Below are positions 8,658-16,703 of a stretch of DNA of 30,693 nucleotides, piece by piece. The position numbers and the translations under genes are program-made. Below the pieces are notes generated by a model that saw only the letters and a list, made by a program, of their open reading frames with translations, ran no database searches and had not been told where the DNA came from. Each line of letters starts with the position of its first letter. The first letter of the stretch is position 1. The stretch is from assembly GCA_964569295.1 (NCBI GenBank), contig CAZMVU010000036.1, forward strand, positions 1 through 30,693, written 5' to 3'. This DNA comes from CAZMVU01 sp964569295 (lineage in GTDB: Bacteria > Hydrogenedentota > Hydrogenedentia > Hydrogenedentales > JAGMZX01).

Positions 8658-8954
8658 AAGTACCAGCCTTTCCTTCAAGCGCGCAGGCGCGGTAAACAGG
8701 GACAATCCCAACCCTGCCAGCATGCTGACTGATCCCGGAGCACGGCCGCGCTGATGCGCCCGCCAGGGCTCGGACATGCCGGAGAAAGAGCAACGCCCTT
8801 CCTTTTCTAATAGCCGGCCGGGAAACTATTGCTTATGAAGCGCAAGGCACCTGACGGCGGACCTTTGCCCCGAAGCCCGCAATCACACAGCGCCCCGATG
8901 TCCGCAAATCATACCAAAGGGGTGAAAAAGCAGTCAACGCGCCCATCGCCCGGC
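8658..8954 (-). other. long leader of the ABC operon (no gene seen)
   Basis: The 297 bases between the tsaC stop and the ABC ATPase GTG contain a strong minus-strand promoter at the distal end, and then about 240 nt of apparently untranslated leader. I see a CAGCATGCTG palindrome and several GC-rich short stems, but no recognised riboswitch and no ORF with a ribosome-binding site. An in-frame but unsupported extension of the ATPase begins at 8777. Confidence 0.4.
8908..8937 (-). promoter_or_regulatory. sigma70-type promoter for the ABC operon
   Basis: On the minus strand, TTGACT (8937-8932) and TATGAT (8913-8908) are separated by 18 bases. This is close to the -35/-10 consensus and stands out in GC-rich DNA. 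Transcription would start near 8901 and read into the ABC ATPase after a leader of about 245 nt. The spacer includes a T-run. Confidence 0.7.
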
Positions 8955-9563
8955 TCAATCCGGCGCCCATACCCGCGCCAATTCCGCCGCAGAGATAGCA
9001 CCCGCGCGCAGGATCTCCCCCGTTTCCGGGTCGAACAGCGTTGAAAGCGCACATTCGGGCAGGGGACCGGCATCGATAACCACGGACACTCCTTGCAGTT
9101 GCGCCAGCGCCGCCGGTGTCCGCGCCGGCGGCATGCCCGCGTGGTTGGCAGAAGTGGACGTCACAGCGCCGCCAAACGCCCGGCACAGTTGACGCACGAC
9201 TTCATGCGCTGGACAACGCACCGCCACTTTGGAAGCGCCCGCCGTCACCGCTTGGGGCAACTCGGGATGGCGCGGGAAAAGCAGGGTGAGCGCTCCCGGC
9301 CAGAAGGCCGCCATGTAAGGCCGCGCAGCTGCGGGGACCGTTGCCACCACCGCCTGCAACTGGGCGTCATCGGCCACGGCCAAGAGCACCGGGTTGTGCG
9401 CGGGCCGCCCCTTCACGTGGTACAGCCTTTCGAGGGCGGGCTCGTTCCAGGGGTCGACGGCGAGGCCGTAAACCGTCTCGGTGGGGTATGCCACCACATG
9501 ACCTCGGCGCAATGCGGCCACCGCCTCAGCTATTCCCGCCGGCACCGGCGGCACATGGATCAT
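8955..9563 (-). CDS. tsaC: L-threonylcarbamoyladenylate synthase (TsaC/YrdC)
   Basis: A 202-residue single YrdC domain. It condenses threonine, bicarbonate and ATP to threonylcarbamoyl-AMP, the first step of t6A37 modification in tRNAs reading ANN codons. Family motifs are VVAYPTETVYGLAVDP near residues 20-36, KGRPAHNPVLLAV (KxR-SxxxxxP-type substrate site), FWPGALTLLF, VAVRCPAH, and TSTSANHAGMPP. It lacks the extra C-terminal Sua5 domain, so it is of the short TsaC/YwlC-like kind. Its ATG overlaps the rdgB stop by 4 nt (ATGA), making it the last gene of the ctp-rph-rdgB-tsaC operon. Confidence 0.93.
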   Translation of the reverse strand: MIHVPPVPAGIAEAVAALRRGHVVAYPTETVYGLAVDPWNEPALERLYHVKGRPAHNPVLLAVADDAQLQAVVATVPAAARPYMAAFWPGALTLLFPRHPELPQAVTAGASKVAVRCPAHEVVRQLCRAFGGAVTSTSANHAGMPPARTPAALAQLQGVSVVIDAGPLPECALSTLFDPETGEILRAGAISAAELARVWAPD

Positions 9564-10159
9564 GGGCGCGCTTCCAGGTAGGCGCGCAGCTTCTCGAACG
9601 CGTGCCCCCGGTGACTGATGGCATGCTTCTCTTCCGGCGGCATCTCCGCAAAGGTGCAATCGTGATTTTCGGGCACAAACACGGGATCGTAGCCGAACCC
9701 ATTATCACCGAAAGGCTCCACGCAGATATGGCCCGCGACCGTCCCGGTCTCCACATGCGGCTCGTCCATCCCCGGCTCGATGTACGCCGCGCAGCACACG
9801 AACCGCGCCGTACGCTCATGCCAGGGAGTTGCCGCCAGGGCATCGAGCAGCTTTTCGATGTTCGCCTCGTCGTTGCACTCGGGGCCCGCGTAACGCGCCG
9901 AATAGACCCCGGGCGCGCCGTCAAGGGCATCGACCACAAGCCCGGAATCATCCGCGACGCACGCCACCGCGTAGTGTTCACTGTAGTAGCGCGCCTTCTT
10001 GACCGCGTTTTCTTCGAAGGTGTTCGCGTCTTCCACTGGCTCCGCTACAGGCGGGAAATCGCCCAAGGACATCACTTCCCAGGGAAGCCCATCCAGGAGC
10101 GTAGCCAATTCCGCGGCCTTCTTGCGGTTGTTCGATCCAATGAGCAACGTTTTAGTCAA
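9560..10159 (-). CDS. rdgB: XTP/dITP diphosphatase (RdgB/HAM1)
   Basis: A 199-residue house-cleaning nucleotidase that hydrolyses non-canonical purine triphosphates (dITP, XTP) to monophosphates, keeping them out of DNA and RNA. Visible motifs are the N-terminal LIGSNNRKKAAEL (the family's T/S-x-N-x-x-K pattern), ADDSGLVVDALDGAPGVYSARYAG, FGYDPVFVPE, and HAISHRGHAFEKL. No ATG lies in a suitable place. The TTG at 10159 gives the family N-terminus, has GGGAGA about 10 nt upstream, and overlaps the rph stop by 8 nt. The rph-rdgB pairing is common in bacteria. Confidence 0.93.
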   Translation of the reverse strand: MTKTLLIGSNNRKKAAELATLLDGLPWEVMSLGDFPPVAEPVEDANTFEENAVKKARYYSEHYAVACVADDSGLVVDALDGAPGVYSARYAGPECNDEANIEKLLDALAATPWHERTARFVCCAAYIEPGMDEPHVETGTVAGHICVEPFGDNGFGYDPVFVPENHDCTFAEMPPEEKHAISHRGHAFEKLRAYLEARP

Positions 10160-10862
10160 GACCCAACGTCTCCCGCTGCGCGTGCATGAGCGCACGCGTA
10201 CCCTTACGCCCGAGATCGAGCATGGCATCGAGTTGGTTGCGCGAGAAGGGCTGCCCTTCCGCGCAACCCTGCACCTCGATATAATTGCCGGCCTCGTCCA
10301 TGACAAGGTTCATGTCGACTTCCGCCCTGAAGTCTTCCCGGTAATCGAGATCGAGCAGGGCGGTGCCCTCGATAATGCCGACGCTCACGGCCGCACAGGC
10401 CGTCCGCAGTGGGATACGGGGAATGTTCTTCTTCTCGACAGCCGAGCGCAGGGCTTCATAGAGCGCGACATAGGCACCGGTAATCGCGGCGGTGCGGGTA
10501 CCGCCGTCAGCCCGGATCACATCGCAATCGATGTTGACCAGGCAGGGGCCCAAGCTCTTGAGATCCGCCACGGAGCGCAACGAGCGGCCAATGAGCCGGC
10601 TGATCTCCTGGGCCCGGCCGCCGCTGGCCTTGCTTCGGTCGGTGCGCTCGGTGGTCGAACCTGGCAACATGCTGTATTCAGCGGTTACCCAGCCCGAACC
10701 CGAGTCGCGCAGGAACCCCGGCACACGTTCCGAAAAGTTGGCTGTACAAATGACGCGGGTGCGTCCGTAGGCAATGAGCACCGACCCCGCGCTTGTCTCG
10801 ATAAAGCCCGGGGTAATCCCGATCGGCCGCAAGGCGTCCGCGGCGCGTCCGTCGTGGCGCAT
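10152..10862 (-). CDS. rph: ribonuclease PH
   Basis: A 236-residue, full-length phosphorolytic 3'-5' exoribonuclease that trims the 3' ends of tRNA precursors; active as a hexameric ring in the cytoplasm. Family blocks are the N-terminal ALRPIGITPGFIETSAGSVLIAYG, the R-rich GSTTERTDRSKASGGRAQEISRLIGRSLR, CDVIRADGGTRTAAITGAYVAL, AVSVGI, LDLDYREDFRAEVDMN, and VQGCAEGQPFSRNQL. The Cys in QGCAEG replaces the more usual Thr. The start is 18 nt after the ctp stop. It lies in the same operon as rdgB and tsaC. Confidence 0.96.
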   Translation of the reverse strand: MRHDGRAADALRPIGITPGFIETSAGSVLIAYGRTRVICTANFSERVPGFLRDSGSGWVTAEYSMLPGSTTERTDRSKASGGRAQEISRLIGRSLRSVADLKSLGPCLVNIDCDVIRADGGTRTAAITGAYVALYEALRSAVEKKNIPRIPLRTACAAVSVGIIEGTALLDLDYREDFRAEVDMNLVMDEAGNYIEVQGCAEGQPFSRNQLDAMLDLGRKGTRALMHAQRETLGLD

Positions 10863-10880
10863 GCCGGTTCCTTCCTGTTG

Positions 10881-12419
10881 CTATTCCACGTCGGCCGGCG
10901 CCGCTTCGGGGATTTCATCCGAAGGCATTTCCAGCGACTTGTCGATACGCTCGGCGTCGGGAGTCATGAACTCGGCCCCGCCCCCCTCTTCCTGGGCGCT
11001 TTCCTGACCCGTCAGCTTTTGCGCACGGATTTTGGCTTCCGCCGCAGTCATCTGGGTTTCCGTGGTGGCGCGGTGGTACTTGTCGATGAGCTCCTCCCAA
11101 ACATCGCTCTCGTTCAGGATCTCGACGGCCTTCTCGAGTTGAATGTCTTCCACCGTATCTTCCGTGACCTCGTTTCCAGTCACGCTGCCATGGTTCTGCT
11201 CATTCATCATGTCCGGGTCGTCCGCAAAGGACTCATACATCTGCCGGCCCAGGGCACGTTCCTGCTCCCATTCCATCTCCACCGTGACATCCGGGAGGAT
11301 GCCGTTCTTATCGATGGTAACATCGCCGGGGGTGTAATAGAGCGCGGTGGTCAGGCGCAACGCTGTGTTTTCCGGGCGTTCGAGGGGGATAATCGTCTGC
11401 ACACTCCCTTTGCCGAAGGTCTTCTCCCCCACAATGATCGCGCGTTCGTAGAATTGCAGCGCGCCCGTGACAATTTCCGACGAACTGGCTGTCTGCTCGT
11501 TGACCAGCATAACCACCGGGAAGTCCTCGGGAAGCAACGGCTTACCATCGGTGTAGAGCTCCAGGTCATCGGGATTCTTGCGGCTGTTCCGTTCACGGCC
11601 CTTGGTATATGTCACCAACGTGCGGCGCGGCAGGAAGAGGTCGCTCACCTCCTGGGAAGCTGTAAGCAGGCCGCCCGGATTCCAGCGCACGTCAAGCACA
11701 AGCGCCCGCATACCCTCGTCCAGAAAACCGCGCAGCGTGTCTTCCAGCTCATCGGCCGTGCTCTGCTTGAAATCACTCAGGCGCACATAGCCTATGCCAT
11801 CATCGAGCAGGCGCTCCTCCTTGATGCTCGCGAGGGGCACACGGTCACGGCGCACCTCGAACTCGATCACCTCGGGCTCTTCGTCTTCGCTTTCCTTGGG
11901 CCGTAGAATCGTGAGTTGCACCTTCGTGCCGCGGGGCCCACGGATGCGCTCCGCCGCATCCTCCAACGTCATGTCGGCCGTCGAGACGCCATCGATCTCG
12001 GCGACGATATCAAATGGCTTGAGGCCCGCCTCGGCGGCCGGCGAATTCGGGATAGGCTGGAAAACCGTCACCCGTTCGCGGTCATCCAGCTTGATGCTCA
12101 CCCCGATACCCATGAACTCGCCGGTGGTGTCCTCTTTCATAAGCTCGAGATCATCTGCCGACAAATACGACGAGTGCGAGTCGAGCGAGCTCATGATGCC
12201 ATACAAGGCGCCTTCCACCAGCTCGTCAATCTCGACCTCGCGTACATATTGCTTTTGCACTTCATCCAGCACTACCCCCAGCGGCTCAAGCTGACGGTAG
12301 ACATCTTCTTCAGACTGGGCGTTAATTCGGGCCACAAACCCGTTGCTCAGCAATAGCGCTGCCGCAAGGAGAAATGCGAACAGGGTCATGAATTCAACGC
12401 GATAGTTCTTATGGCGCAT
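10881..12419 (-). CDS. S41 C-terminal processing peptidase
   Basis: A 512-residue exported serine protease of the CtpA/CtpB class. A signal/anchor helix occupies residues ~7-31 (FMTLFAFLLAAALLLSNGF). A PDZ domain covers roughly 85-180 (GEFMGIGVSIKLDDRE... AEAGLKPFDIVAEIDGVS). The S41 core contains VLDVRWNPGGLL, Ser312 in TASSSEI and Lys337 in TFGKGSVQ, giving the Ser/Lys dyad 25 residues apart as in known Ctp enzymes. The C-terminal ~110 residues are acidic and helical, longer than many relatives. The ATG at 12419 has GGAGG 5 nt upstream; a TTG four codons earlier lacks such spacing. It leads into rph after 18 nt. It probably acts on periplasmic or envelope substrates. Confidence 0.94.
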   Translation of the reverse strand: MRHKNYRVEFMTLFAFLLAAALLLSNGFVARINAQSEEDVYRQLEPLGVVLDEVQKQYVREVEIDELVEGALYGIMSSLDSHSSYLSADDLELMKEDTTGEFMGIGVSIKLDDRERVTVFQPIPNSPAAEAGLKPFDIVAEIDGVSTADMTLEDAAERIRGPRGTKVQLTILRPKESEDEEPEVIEFEVRRDRVPLASIKEERLLDDGIGYVRLSDFKQSTADELEDTLRGFLDEGMRALVLDVRWNPGGLLTASQEVSDLFLPRRTLVTYTKGRERNSRKNPDDLELYTDGKPLLPEDFPVVMLVNEQTASSSEIVTGALQFYERAIIVGEKTFGKGSVQTIIPLERPENTALRLTTALYYTPGDVTIDKNGILPDVTVEMEWEQERALGRQMYESFADDPDMMNEQNHGSVTGNEVTEDTVEDIQLEKAVEILNESDVWEELIDKYHRATTETQMTAAEAKIRAQKLTGQESAQEEGGGAEFMTPDAERIDKSLEMPSDEIPEAAPADVE

Positions 12420-12440
12420 TCGTACCTCCAAAACACGAAA

Positions 12441-12533
12441 TCATCCCGTCAAGAACATCCAGCGGGAAAGGTTGATGAAGTGTAACAGATACAGGAAAAC
12501 GATTGCGACCGCTGAAAAAAACATCTTGCGCAT
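12441..12533 (-). CDS. possible 30-residue membrane peptide
   Basis: A short ORF upstream of ctp encoding a 30-residue peptide. It starts MRKM, continues as one strongly hydrophobic helix (FFSAVAIVFLYLLHFINL), and ends SRWMFLTG. GGGAG stands 8 nt before the ATG and the stop is 21 nt before the ctp ATG, so it could be the first cistron of the ctp operon. Positive N-terminus plus a single helix is typical of small membrane proteins. Codon evidence is meagre at this length and I know no family for it. A chance ORF in the leader is possible. Confidence 0.4.
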   Translation of the reverse strand: MRKMFFSAVAIVFLYLLHFINLSRWMFLTG

Positions 12534-12539
12534 CGGAAT

Positions 12540-12577
12540 GGCTCCCGCTGAGCCGGGATCTTGCACTTCGCAAGTGC
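12540..12577. promoter_or_regulatory. two adjacent hairpins between ctp and lon
   Basis: GGCTC / GAGCC (12540-12554, 5-nt loop) and GCACTT / AAGTGC (12563-12577, 3-nt loop) are perfect inverted repeats. On the minus strand the first overlaps the GGGAG ribosome-binding site of the small ORF. On the plus strand the second overlaps the -35 box of the putative lon promoter. They could be RNA hairpins in the ctp leader, a protein-binding operator at lon, or both. Confidence 0.4.
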
Positions 12578-12590
12578 CGGTTTCTATAAT
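12561..12590 (+). promoter_or_regulatory. sigma70-type promoter for lon
   Basis: TTGCAC (12561-12566), an 18-base spacer and a perfect TATAAT (12585-12590) point into lon. The predicted start near 12597 leaves a leader of about 80 nt. The -35 element is embedded in an inverted repeat. No CIRCE-type (TTAGCACTC...GAGTGCTAA) heat-shock operator is present. Confidence 0.65.
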
Positions 12591-12676
12591 CTCCGGTGAC
12601 GCATCCGCACTTCGGGGGACATTCCCTGGGTTTCGCTTGAAATCTCCGCCGCTACCCATTTGCAATAAGGGAACCT

Positions 12677-15046
12677 ATGAACGACAACGATGCTAACCAA
12701 GATCTTCTTCCGGCCAAGGCCGCCCCGGATTTCCCGGATACCCTCCCGCTGCTGTTTATCCGCGACCAGGTCGTGTTCCCCATGTCACTCGTGCCAATAC
12801 GGATCACGACGGACAACGAGATACAGCTTATCGAGGAGACCGCCCGGGGCAACCGCTTTCTCGCCTTGCTCACCGCCCGCGACGCCGATGCGCCGGAAAT
12901 CAGCCTCGATAATGCCTACGAAGTGGGGTGTATCGCGCGGATATACGAGTGGCAGCACCTCGAAGAAGGCGGCATCAATGTCCTGATGCAGGTGCTCAAG
13001 CGCTTCAAGGTGGCGGGACTCGTCCAGCGTAAGCCCTATTACGTCATAAAGATAGACCCGATCGACGATGTCGCCGTGAGCGCCGAAACACTTGCCCCGC
13101 TCGCCACCACCGTCAAGCAGCAGATGCACCGCCTCATTGGACTGTCGCCCAATATCCCCGATGGTGCCCGCACCGTGGTCGACAGCATCGACGAGCCGGG
13201 CTTCCTCGCGGATCTGGTGGCGGGCAATCTCGGGGCATCGGTCGAGGAACGGCAGGATCTGCTCGAGACCCGGAACCCGCGCGAGCGGCTCGAAAAGCTC
13301 ACCCACCTGCTCGAGCGGCAGATCCAAGTGCTCGAGGCCTCGCAAAAAATCCGCGACGAAGTCAAAAGCAACATCGACAAAGGGCAGCGCGAATATTACC
13401 TGCGTCAACAGATGCGGGCCATCCAGGAAGAACTCGGCGAGGGCGCGGGCGACAAATCGGAGACGGAACAGTACCGCGAGCAGATAGAGGCACTCGATGC
13501 ACCGGAAGAAGTGCGCAAAGAAGCCCTGCGTGAACTGGACCGGCTCGAGCGAATGCACGAACAGAGCGCGGAATACCATGTGATCGTGACCTATCTCGAT
13601 ACCATTATCGAGCTGCCCTGGGGACACGTGACCGAGGATTACCTGGACATCGAGCATGCCGCCGGCATTCTCGACGAAGACCACTACGGGCTGGACAAGG
13701 TGAAAAAGCGCATTCTCGAGTATCTCGCGGTCCGTAAGCTCAAGCCCGACGCCCCCGGCCCGATCCTGTGCTTCCTCGGTCCGCCCGGCGTGGGCAAGAC
13801 CTCCCTGGGCCAATCCATCGCGCGCACATTGGGCCGCCAGTTCTGCCGCATGTCGCTGGGCGGCATCCGCGACGAAGCGGAAATCCGCGGTCACCGCAAG
13901 ACCTACGTCGGCGCGCTGCCCGGACGCATTATCCAGAATATCCGCCGGGCCGGTTCGATGAACCCGGTCTTCATGCTCGACGAGATCGATAAACTCGGCG
14001 CTGATTTCCGGGGCGACCCGTCGTCGGCCATGCTCGAGGTGCTGGACCCGGCTCAGAACAACAGCTTTGTCGACAACTACCTGAACGTGCCCTTCGATCT
14101 ATCGAAGGTTATGTTCATCGGCACGGCCAATATGTCCGACACCATACCGTGGGCATTGCGCGACCGGATGGAGATCATCGACATCCCCGGCTACACGCAG
14201 GAGGAAAAGCTCGAGATCGCACGGCGCTACCTGGTGCCCCGCCAGCGGGAAGCGCATGGCCTCCTCGCAAAGCAGTTCACCCTGCACAAGACCGCATTGC
14301 GCAAGATCATCGCCTCCTACACGCGGGAAGCGGGCGTGCGCAACCTCGAACGCGAGATTGCCAACGTGTGCCGCGGATGTGCACGCAAATTCGCTGAAGG
14401 CCGCCAGAAGCCCATCAAGATCAGTTCCGACGATCTCCGCGAATACCTTGGCCCTCAGCGCGTTTTTCAGGACGTCGTCGACCGCACGCGCGTGCCGGGC
14501 GTGGCCGTCGGACTCGCCTGGACGCCGACCGGCGGCGACATACTTTTCATCGAGGCAACGCGCATGACGGGCAAAGGCAATCTCACAATTACCGGGCAAC
14601 TCGGCGATGTGATGAAGGAGTCCGCCACCGCGGCCATGAGTTACCTGCGCGCCAATGCGCAGGCGCTCTCACTCGAGGGGACGAATTTCTCCGAGTACGA
14701 TGTGCATGTTCATGTGCCGGCGGGGGCGGTGCCCAAAGACGGGCCGAGCGCCGGGGTCGCGCTCATGACCGCACTGGCTTCGCTCTTCATGGGCAAACGT
14801 GTAAAAAACCGCGTGGCCATGACGGGCGAGATCACGTTGCGCGGGCTCGTGCTCCCCGTGGGCGGGATCAAAGAGAAGGTGTTGGCGGCGTCGCGGTCAC
14901 GGGTCAAAGAAGTGATCCTCCCCGAACGCAACAAGAACGATCTCGAAGACGTACCCCCCTCGGTGCGCGAAAAGCTCACCTTCCACTTCCCCGCCGAAAT
15001 GCACGAAGTGCTCCGGATCGCCCTCGGGCTGAAGCTGAAGGTGTAA
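12677..15046 (+). CDS. lon: ATP-dependent protease Lon
   Basis: A 789-residue Lon, full length. It is a cytoplasmic homohexamer that unfolds and degrades damaged and regulatory proteins. An N-terminal LON substrate-binding domain (~residues 20-215, LPLLFIRDQVVFPMSLVPIRI) is followed by a helical coiled coil (DKGQREYYLRQQMRAIQEELG). The AAA+ module has Walker A GPPGVGKT (~369-376) and Walker B VFMLDEIDK. The C-terminal S16 protease domain has the catalytic Ser in PKDGPSAG (~690) and Lys in GGIKEKVLAA (~733). AAGG lies 6 nt before the ATG. Its own promoter is upstream, and it is convergent with the glycerol-phosphate operon. Confidence 0.97.
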   Translation: MNDNDANQDLLPAKAAPDFPDTLPLLFIRDQVVFPMSLVPIRITTDNEIQLIEETARGNRFLALLTARDADAPEISLDNAYEVGCIARIYEWQHLEEGGINVLMQVLKRFKVAGLVQRKPYYVIKIDPIDDVAVSAETLAPLATTVKQQMHRLIGLSPNIPDGARTVVDSIDEPGFLADLVAGNLGASVEERQDLLETRNPRERLEKLTHLLERQIQVLEASQKIRDEVKSNIDKGQREYYLRQQMRAIQEELGEGAGDKSETEQYREQIEALDAPEEVRKEALRELDRLERMHEQSAEYHVIVTYLDTIIELPWGHVTEDYLDIEHAAGILDEDHYGLDKVKKRILEYLAVRKLKPDAPGPILCFLGPPGVGKTSLGQSIARTLGRQFCRMSLGGIRDEAEIRGHRKTYVGALPGRIIQNIRRAGSMNPVFMLDEIDKLGADFRGDPSSAMLEVLDPAQNNSFVDNYLNVPFDLSKVMFIGTANMSDTIPWALRDRMEIIDIPGYTQEEKLEIARRYLVPRQREAHGLLAKQFTLHKTALRKIIASYTREAGVRNLEREIANVCRGCARKFAEGRQKPIKISSDDLREYLGPQRVFQDVVDRTRVPGVAVGLAWTPTGGDILFIEATRMTGKGNLTITGQLGDVMKESATAAMSYLRANAQALSLEGTNFSEYDVHVHVPAGAVPKDGPSAGVALMTALASLFMGKRVKNRVAMTGEITLRGLVLPVGGIKEKVLAASRSRVKEVILPERNKNDLEDVPPSVREKLTFHFPAEMHEVLRIALGLKLKV

Positions 15047-15086
15047 AAGCGCGCCGGCAACCGAGACTCAAAGACCCGGCGCGCTT
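15047..15086. terminator. bidirectional terminator between lon and the glp-type operon
   Basis: A perfect 11-bp inverted repeat (AAGCGCGCCGG / CCGGCGCGCTT) with an 18-nt loop starts immediately after the lon stop. Its right arm lies within the last codons of the opposing DUF1667 gene. Read on the minus strand the stem is followed by TT (CTTTTAC), a modest T-run; on the plus strand there is none. It probably serves both convergent transcripts. Confidence 0.65.
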
Positions 15087-15430
15087 CGCGTGAACACCAC
15101 GTTCACCCCCGTGTTCTCAAAGTCAGCGATAAGGGTGTCGCCCATGCGCACCGGCAGGGAAACGGGCCGGGCGTAGATCCGTTCGAGCAGCTTCGGGATC
15201 AAGGCTTTGAGAACGGGCTTGTCGGTCTTGACGGGCACAAAGGGTACAGAATCGGCATCCGTCTTGACGACGGCGGTTACGATGCGCTTGGGCTCGACCA
15301 TTTCTTCGCGCCCGTATTCTACGCCCCGCTCGCACTGCGCGCCTTCCACGGCCACTTCTCCCCCCTCTTTGCGCGTGCATTCAAGGTGACAGCCGTTCGG
15401 GCAGCCCAGACATATGATCTCTTTCGCCAT
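15068..15430 (-). CDS. DUF1667 protein, glycerol-3-phosphate dehydrogenase partner
   Basis: A 120-residue cytoplasmic protein of the DUF1667 family. The N-terminus has a Cys cluster (IICLGCPNGCHLEC, then AQCERG), consistent with a metal or Fe-S site. It is followed by KRIVTAVVKT, VPVKTDKPVLKALIPK and a C-terminal GVNVVFTRSA. In Clostridia and Thermotoga a gene of this family follows two FAD oxidoreductase genes in glycerol-3-phosphate oxidation operons, the same order as here. It is probably an electron-transfer or assembly subunit, but its biochemical role is not established. The ATG lies 10 nt after the preceding stop. The 3' end overlaps the terminator stem. Confidence 0.88.
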   Translation of the reverse strand: MAKEIICLGCPNGCHLECTRKEGGEVAVEGAQCERGVEYGREEMVEPKRIVTAVVKTDADSVPFVPVKTDKPVLKALIPKLLERIYARPVSLPVRMGDTLIADFENTGVNVVFTRSAPGL

Positions 15431-15440
15431 GGGTGTTCTC

Positions 15441-16703
15441 CTATTCAATGGCGAGCTCGAGGGCGGGCAGGCCGCCGTCGGCGCCAATGGCGGCGAGGTC
15501 CTCGGGCGAAACGGTGATGTGCAGCATTTCGGCGGGTTTGATGTGCCGCACCTTGCGTGACTTCACGAGCGTACCTTCGTGACGCACGGTGAGCGTGCCA
15601 CGCTCTTTCACTATGAGAGAACGCAGGGAGAACCGGTTCGCCATGCTCTGCATATAGTGGTGGGGAACGACGTATTTCACGTTCGCGCCGGCGTGCACGC
15701 GTCCTTGCGAGGCGGGCTGCGCGCCGCCACGCAGGTAATCGGCGACATGCCCGCCGCAACGCTCCGCCTCCTCGGTGGCCCAGTCGACGAGGTCATGCAC
15801 ATGCAACACGTTCCCGCAAGCGAATATGCCGTCGACGCTGGTCATAAGCCGCGCATCGACCACCGGCCCGCCCGTGTCGTGGTTCAGGTGGACACCCGCA
15901 TCACGCGACAGTTCGTTCTCGGGGATGAGGCCGACGGAGAGCAGCACGGTGTCGCATTCGATGCGGAAGCGCTTTTCAGGAACAGGCGTGCCGCCCTCGA
16001 GCGGCGTTACCTCGATAGCCTCGACGCGGTCTTTGCCTTCGATGCGCGAGGCAACGTGGCTCAAATACAACGGGATATCGAAGTCGTGCAGGCACTGCAC
16101 GATGTTGCGGGTAAGACCGGAAGGCTGCGGCAGAATCTCGATGACGCCGCGTACCTCGGCCCCAGTCCAGGTGAGGCGGCGCGCCATGATGAGCCCGATA
16201 TCGCCGGAGCCGATGACAACCACACGCTTGCCGGGCTTGTAGCCTTCGATGTTGATCAGGCGTTGGGCGAGTCCTGCCGTGAAGATGCCCGCCGGCCGGG
16301 TGCCCGCGATACCGAGGTTGCCCCGGTTCCGTTCACGGCAGCCCATCGCCAAGACCACGGCGCGGGCGTTCAACTGGGCCACACCATGCTGTGGACCGCA
16401 AATAATCACACTTTTCTCGGCGTTCTTCGCATCCATCTCGAGGACGGTGGTGTCGAGGTAGACGGCAATACCGGCCTCGCGGACGCTCGTAGCAAAGCGT
16501 TCGGCGAATTCCGGGCCGGTGAGTTCTTCTTTGAAATAGTGCAGGCCGAAACCGTTGTGGATGCACTGGAGGAGAATACCACCCAGATGGTCTTCGCGTT
16601 CGACCAGGGCGACGCGGTACCCGTCTTTCGCGATGCGCAACGCGGCCGCCATCCCCGCCGCACCGGCGCCAACAACCAGGGCGTCGTATTCGAATTCACG
16701 CAT
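15441..16703 (-). CDS. FAD/NAD(P)-dependent oxidoreductase, GlpB-like partner
   Basis: A 420-residue flavoprotein of the pyridine-nucleotide-disulfide oxidoreductase class. The FAD-binding GAGAAG is at residues 12-17 (LVVGAGAAGMAAALRIA). A second dinucleotide site, VVVIGSGDIGLIMARR, lies near 160-176, and a distal FAD motif with acidic residue is in TSVDGIFACGNVLHV. The conserved CRERNRGNLGIAGTRPAGIFTAGLAQRLIN resembles the second FAD protein of clostridial glycerol-3-phosphate operons. It likely passes electrons from the dehydrogenase subunit to NAD(P) or a carrier. Its start overlaps the dehydrogenase stop by 8 nt. The C-terminal ~90 residues form a small unassigned beta domain. Confidence 0.9.
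   Translation of the reverse strand: MREFEYDALVVGAGAAGMAAALRIAKDGYRVALVEREDHLGGILLQCIHNGFGLHYFKEELTGPEFAERFATSVREAGIAVYLDTTVLEMDAKNAEKSVIICGPQHGVAQLNARAVVLAMGCRERNRGNLGIAGTRPAGIFTAGLAQRLINIEGYKPGKRVVVIGSGDIGLIMARRLTWTGAEVRGVIEILPQPSGLTRNIVQCLHDFDIPLYLSHVASRIEGKDRVEAIEVTPLEGGTPVPEKRFRIECDTVLLSVGLIPENELSRDAGVHLNHDTGGPVVDARLMTSVDGIFACGNVLHVHDLVDWATEEAERCGGHVADYLRGGAQPASQGRVHAGANVKYVVPHHYMQSMANRFSLRSLIVKERGTLTVRHEGTLVKSRKVRHIKPAEMLHITVSPEDLAAIGADGGLPALELAIE

Noticed and set aside
9999..11906. 635-codon plus-strand frame opposite rdgB, rph and ctp
   Set aside because: All three minus-strand genes have clear catalytic motifs. The opposing frame has none and is a compositional artefact.
12563..12577. 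CIRCE heat-shock operator at lon
   Set aside because: The repeat GCACTT-CGC-AAGTGC has different arms and a 3-bp instead of 9-bp centre.
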